The notes beneath the pieces are model-generated. The model saw only the letters and a program-made list of their open reading frames with translations, was not told the origin of the DNA and did no database searches. From Arthrobacter sp. C2 (lineage in GTDB: Bacteria > Actinomycetota > Actinomycetes > Actinomycetales > Micrococcaceae), in assembly GCA_024207135.1 (NCBI GenBank), contig CP042428.1, forward strand, positions 4,464,001 through 4,528,000: a stretch of 64,000 nucleotides of DNA, read 5' to 3'. This document shows positions 61,504 through 64,000 of the stretch, in pieces; position 1 is the first letter of the stretch; every line of letters starts with the position of its first letter. Position numbers and translations under genes: made by a program.

Positions 61504-63426
61504 ATGAAGAACCGCGCAACAATTGCGTTGGCCACCGCGACCTTGGCGGCCTCGATGGCGATGGGGGCCATGGCTCCGGCCACGGCGGCCGATAACCAGC
61601 CAACATCCATCGAGGCAATCCAGGGTACGGGTTCGGCAAGTCCAATGGCCGGACAGCAGGTGACGGTTCGCGCCGTGGTCACCGGCGCCTACGCCGAGGG
61701 AGGCATCCGCGGCTTCTACGTCCAGACCGCCGGCAGCGGCGCCGAGGTTTCCCCCGAGGGCAGCTCGGGAATCTTCGTCTTCTCCTCAAGCGGCGTGGCC
61801 AAGGTTGCCGTGGGCGACCACGTCCAGGTCACCGGTACGGTCGGCGAATACTTCGGGCTGACCCAGATCAGTGCCTCGGCCTCCGGGGTCCAGGTTCTCG
61901 CCGAACCGGCCGATGCCATCAAGCCGCTGGCCATCGACATTCCCTCCGGGGATGCGGAGCGCGAGCGCTTCGAATCGATGCTCATCGATCCGCAGGGGCA
62001 GTGGACCGTCGCCGACAACTATTCGCTGAACCAGTTCGGCGAAATCACGCTCGCCCAGGGAACCAGCTCGATCCTGCCCGGGGAGCGCACCCTGCGCCAG
62101 GCCACCGATGCGTTCGCCCCGGGCAGCGCCCAGGCCCTGGCCCTGGAAGCCGAGAACCAGCAGCGCGCGCTGCTGCTTGATGACGGCGCCACGCTGAACT
62201 TCCTCGGTGCAAGCTCCAACAAGTCCGTTCCGCTTCCGTACATCTCGGCCGACCACCACGTCAGCGTCGGAGCCGAGGCCACCTTCACCGGGCCGGTCAT
62301 CATGGACTACCGCTACGACCTGTGGCGGCTGCAGCCCCAGGGCCAGGTCATCGGTGCCGAGGATGCGGACATCCCTGCCGCCTTTGCCCGGGCCAACGAG
62401 GCGAAGCCCGCGGATGTCGGCGGCAACGTCAGCGTCGGCAGCTTCAACGTCCTGAACTACTTCACCACCACCGGGGACCAGCTGTCCGGCTGCACCTACT
62501 ACGCCGACCGCGCCGGGGCGCCGGTCACCGTGCGCGGCGGGTGCGATGCACGCGGAGCCGCCAACGAGGAAAACCTCGCACGCCAGCAGGCCAAGATCGT
62601 CTCGGCGTTGAACAAGTTCGACGCCGACGTCGTGGTCCTCGAAGAGATCGAGAACTCCGCCCGCTTCGGCCTGGACCGCGATCACGCGCTCGCCACCCTG
62701 GTGGACGCGCTGAATGAGGCTGCCGGTGAGCAGCAGTGGAAGTACGTGCCGAGCCCCGCCTCGGTTCCGGCCGACGAGGACGTCATCCGCACCGCCATGA
62801 TCTACAAGACCGACGCCGTAAAGCCCATCGACGAGTCGGCCATCCTGGACGACGCGGCCTTCGACAACGCACGCGACCCCCTGGCGCAGGCCTTCCAGCG
62901 CGTCGGCGGCAATGCCAACACCCGCTTCCTGGCCGTGGCCAACCACTTCAAGTCCAAGGGCTCGGACCCGAAGGACGGCTCGGCCAACGCCGACCGCGGT
63001 GACGGAGCCGGGGCCTGGAACGCCGCGCGCGTCGAGCAGGCCGAGGCCCTGGTGAAATTTGCCGAGGGACTGAAGAAGGAACGCAACACCAACAAGGTGC
63101 TGCTGGCCGGGGACTTCAACTCCTACTCCGCCGAGGAACCGATCCAGGTCCTGGCACAGGCCGGATACGTGGACCTCGGGGCCAGCGCTCCCACCCGCAG
63201 TTACCTCTTTGACGGCCGCACCGGCTCCCTGGACCATATTTTTGGTTCAAGCGAGGCGGCGCAGCACGTCACCGGGCAGACCATCTGGAACATCAACGCC
63301 ACCGAGTCCGTGGCGTACGAATACAGCCGCTACAACTACAACGTGGCCCAGTTGTTCTCCCCGGACCAGTTCCGCTCCTCGGACCACGATCCGGTGCTCG
63401 TGGGGCTGCAGCTGAACAAGAAGTAG
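61504..63426 (+). CDS. Secreted ExeM/NucH-type endonuclease/exonuclease/phosphatase-fold protein
   Basis: A 640-aa extracellular nuclease. A 29-residue signal peptide (MKNRATIALATATLAASMAMGAMAPATA, cleaved after ATA) starts it. A beta-rich OB/LTD-like region covers 35-300. The catalytic domain (about 310-640) has SFNVLNYF, LEEIEN (metal-binding Glu), NHFKSKGS, GDFNSY and SLDHIF plus SSDHDPV (catalytic His-Asp). It digests DNA and RNA outside the cell, for nutrient recovery or biofilm control. The AGCTAGGGGAAATCC before the ATG provides a ribosome site; terminator follows at 63439. Confidence 0.93.
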   Translation: MKNRATIALATATLAASMAMGAMAPATAADNQPTSIEAIQGTGSASPMAGQQVTVRAVVTGAYAEGGIRGFYVQTAGSGAEVSPEGSSGIFVFSSSGVAKVAVGDHVQVTGTVGEYFGLTQISASASGVQVLAEPADAIKPLAIDIPSGDAERERFESMLIDPQGQWTVADNYSLNQFGEITLAQGTSSILPGERTLRQATDAFAPGSAQALALEAENQQRALLLDDGATLNFLGASSNKSVPLPYISADHHVSVGAEATFTGPVIMDYRYDLWRLQPQGQVIGAEDADIPAAFARANEAKPADVGGNVSVGSFNVLNYFTTTGDQLSGCTYYADRAGAPVTVRGGCDARGAANEENLARQQAKIVSALNKFDADVVVLEEIENSARFGLDRDHALATLVDALNEAAGEQQWKYVPSPASVPADEDVIRTAMIYKTDAVKPIDESAILDDAAFDNARDPLAQAFQRVGGNANTRFLAVANHFKSKGSDPKDGSANADRGDGAGAWNAARVEQAEALVKFAEGLKKERNTNKVLLAGDFNSYSAEEPIQVLAQAGYVDLGASAPTRSYLFDGRTGSLDHIFGSSEAAQHVTGQTIWNINATESVAYEYSRYNYNVAQLFSPDQFRSSDHDPVLVGLQLNKK

Positions 63427-63438
63427 CAACCTAAGGTG

Positions 63439-63474
63439 AAGGGCCGGTGGATCAACAAGGATCCACCGGCCCTT
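63439..63474 (+). terminator. Terminator of the secreted nuclease gene
   Basis: AAGGGCCGGTGGATC (63439-63453) and GATCCACCGGCCCTT (63460-63474) are a perfect 15-bp stem with AACAAG loop. The T-run within the stem end is short. Confidence 0.88.
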
Positions 63475-63635
63475 TCCATGCGGCTGCCCGCCGCAACGGC
63501 ACATCCGTGGCGGATCCCGGGATCACCGCCACGCAGGCGGGTCGGTCGCTGACCCGGGGCGCGGCCACAACCGGAACCCCTCGATCGGGTGGTTCGGGGC
63601 GGGCAGAAGCGGGAGCGATTGCCTAAGCTGGGAAA

Positions 63636-64000
63636 ATGACCAAGATACTGCACCTGACCGAAGCCGATTCATGGGAGGCCGCCCGGGCGGCCGGCGTCTA
63701 CCGGCAGTCGACCCGCGGCGCTACGCTCGCCGACGTCGGTTATATCCACTGTTCGGCCGAAGGCCAGCTGCCCGCTGTCGCCTCGTCCATCTACGCCGAT
63801 TACGCCGGCGAACTGGTGGTGCTGGAACTGGACGCAACCGCGATTGCGGCCGCGGGTATCGCGATCCGCTTCGAGGACGGCGGGAACGGGGAATTGTTTC
63901 CGCACCTGTACGGCGAGCTGAAGACCGCGTGGGTCCGGGCCACGCACCGGGCAGCCATGATGGACGGGGCGCTCTCGGTGCCGGGCCTCGCCGGCGCGAG
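63636..64000 (+). CDS. DUF952-family protein, truncated by window end
   Basis: The ATG 63636 opens a frame continuing past the right edge: MTKILHLTEADSWEAARAAGVYRQST, VGYIHCSAEGQLPAVA and FPHLYGELKTAWV. These are hallmarks of the DUF952 family (small ADP-ribosyl-like fold of unknown function). At least 121 codons are visible, close to full length. GGGAGCG lies about 18 bases upstream. Confidence 0.85.
   Translation, partial: MTKILHLTEADSWEAARAAGVYRQSTRGATLADVGYIHCSAEGQLPAVASSIYADYAGELVVLELDATAIAAAGIAIRFEDGGNGELFPHLYGELKTAWVRATHRAAMMDGALSVPGLAGA

Overview
The window reads as chromosome from a high-GC actinobacterium, most likely a member of the Micrococcaceae (Arthrobacter-like). The evidence is codon use, the pnp / M16 peptidase / dapB housekeeping genes, a secreted protein built of WYR-type Ig-like repeats, and many GTG/TTG starts. 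Genus is an inference from gene content; no rRNA or tRNA gene is visible.

Layout. 0-4.2 kb: an amino-acid permease broken by two in-frame stops and a secreted repeat protein. 4.4-22.5 kb: an accessory, defence-like island. It holds a 1383-aa DUF4011-type helicase with a C-terminal Vsr/MTES_1575-type nuclease domain; a 731-aa DnaQ-type exonuclease fused to a UvrD-type helicase; an orphan PD-(D/E)XK-like protein; NrdH with a 47-aa ribbon-helix-helix protein; small membrane proteins; and, as centrepiece, a translationally coupled four-gene operon behind an excisionase-type HTH gene. The four genes encode an MmeI-like adenine methyltransferase with no visible nuclease motif, a DEFH SF2 helicase, a GIY-YIG (T5orf172-type) protein, and a PD-(D/E)XK nuclease with a PUA/EVE-like C-terminal domain. 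I read this as a non-canonical restriction system and it is the best candidate for something undescribed.

22.9-27.6 kb: a divergent sulfur/flavin module (NtaA/DszA-like monooxygenase, SSS symporter with a small membrane partner, SfnB/DszC-like flavoenzyme) around a palindromic operator. 27.6-36.3 kb: a patchwork with an orphan serine resolvase and palindromes upstream of it, a 561-aa orphan with a C-terminal membrane anchor, a ZIP transporter, a DnaJ-domain protein, Hsp20, small unknowns and a decayed IS3 OrfA.

36.3-42.1 kb: conserved core (pnp, M16 peptidase, AGCS symporter), each gene followed by a strong hairpin terminator. 42.1-48.3 kb: PadR regulator and ABC1/UbiB-type kinase (plus strand), then on the minus strand a five-gene run E1alpha, E1beta, free lipoyl domain, moaA, moaD. 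48.6-54.9 kb: small regulator/membrane-protein pairs, an intact IS1380-family element (49458-51189) with inverted ends and a TTAG target duplication, a truncated HigB toxin, and a TetR/DHFR-like divergent pair with duplicated operators. 55.0-57.7 kb: moeA-moaC-mogA-moaE, which with moaA/moaD supplies most of molybdenum-cofactor synthesis. 58.3-59.5 kb: an XRE / DUF6036-nucleotidyltransferase toxin-antitoxin-like pair with a palindrome over its start codon. 59.9-64.0 kb: dapB, a membrane/TPR protein, a secreted ExeM/NucH-type nuclease and the start of a DUF952 gene.
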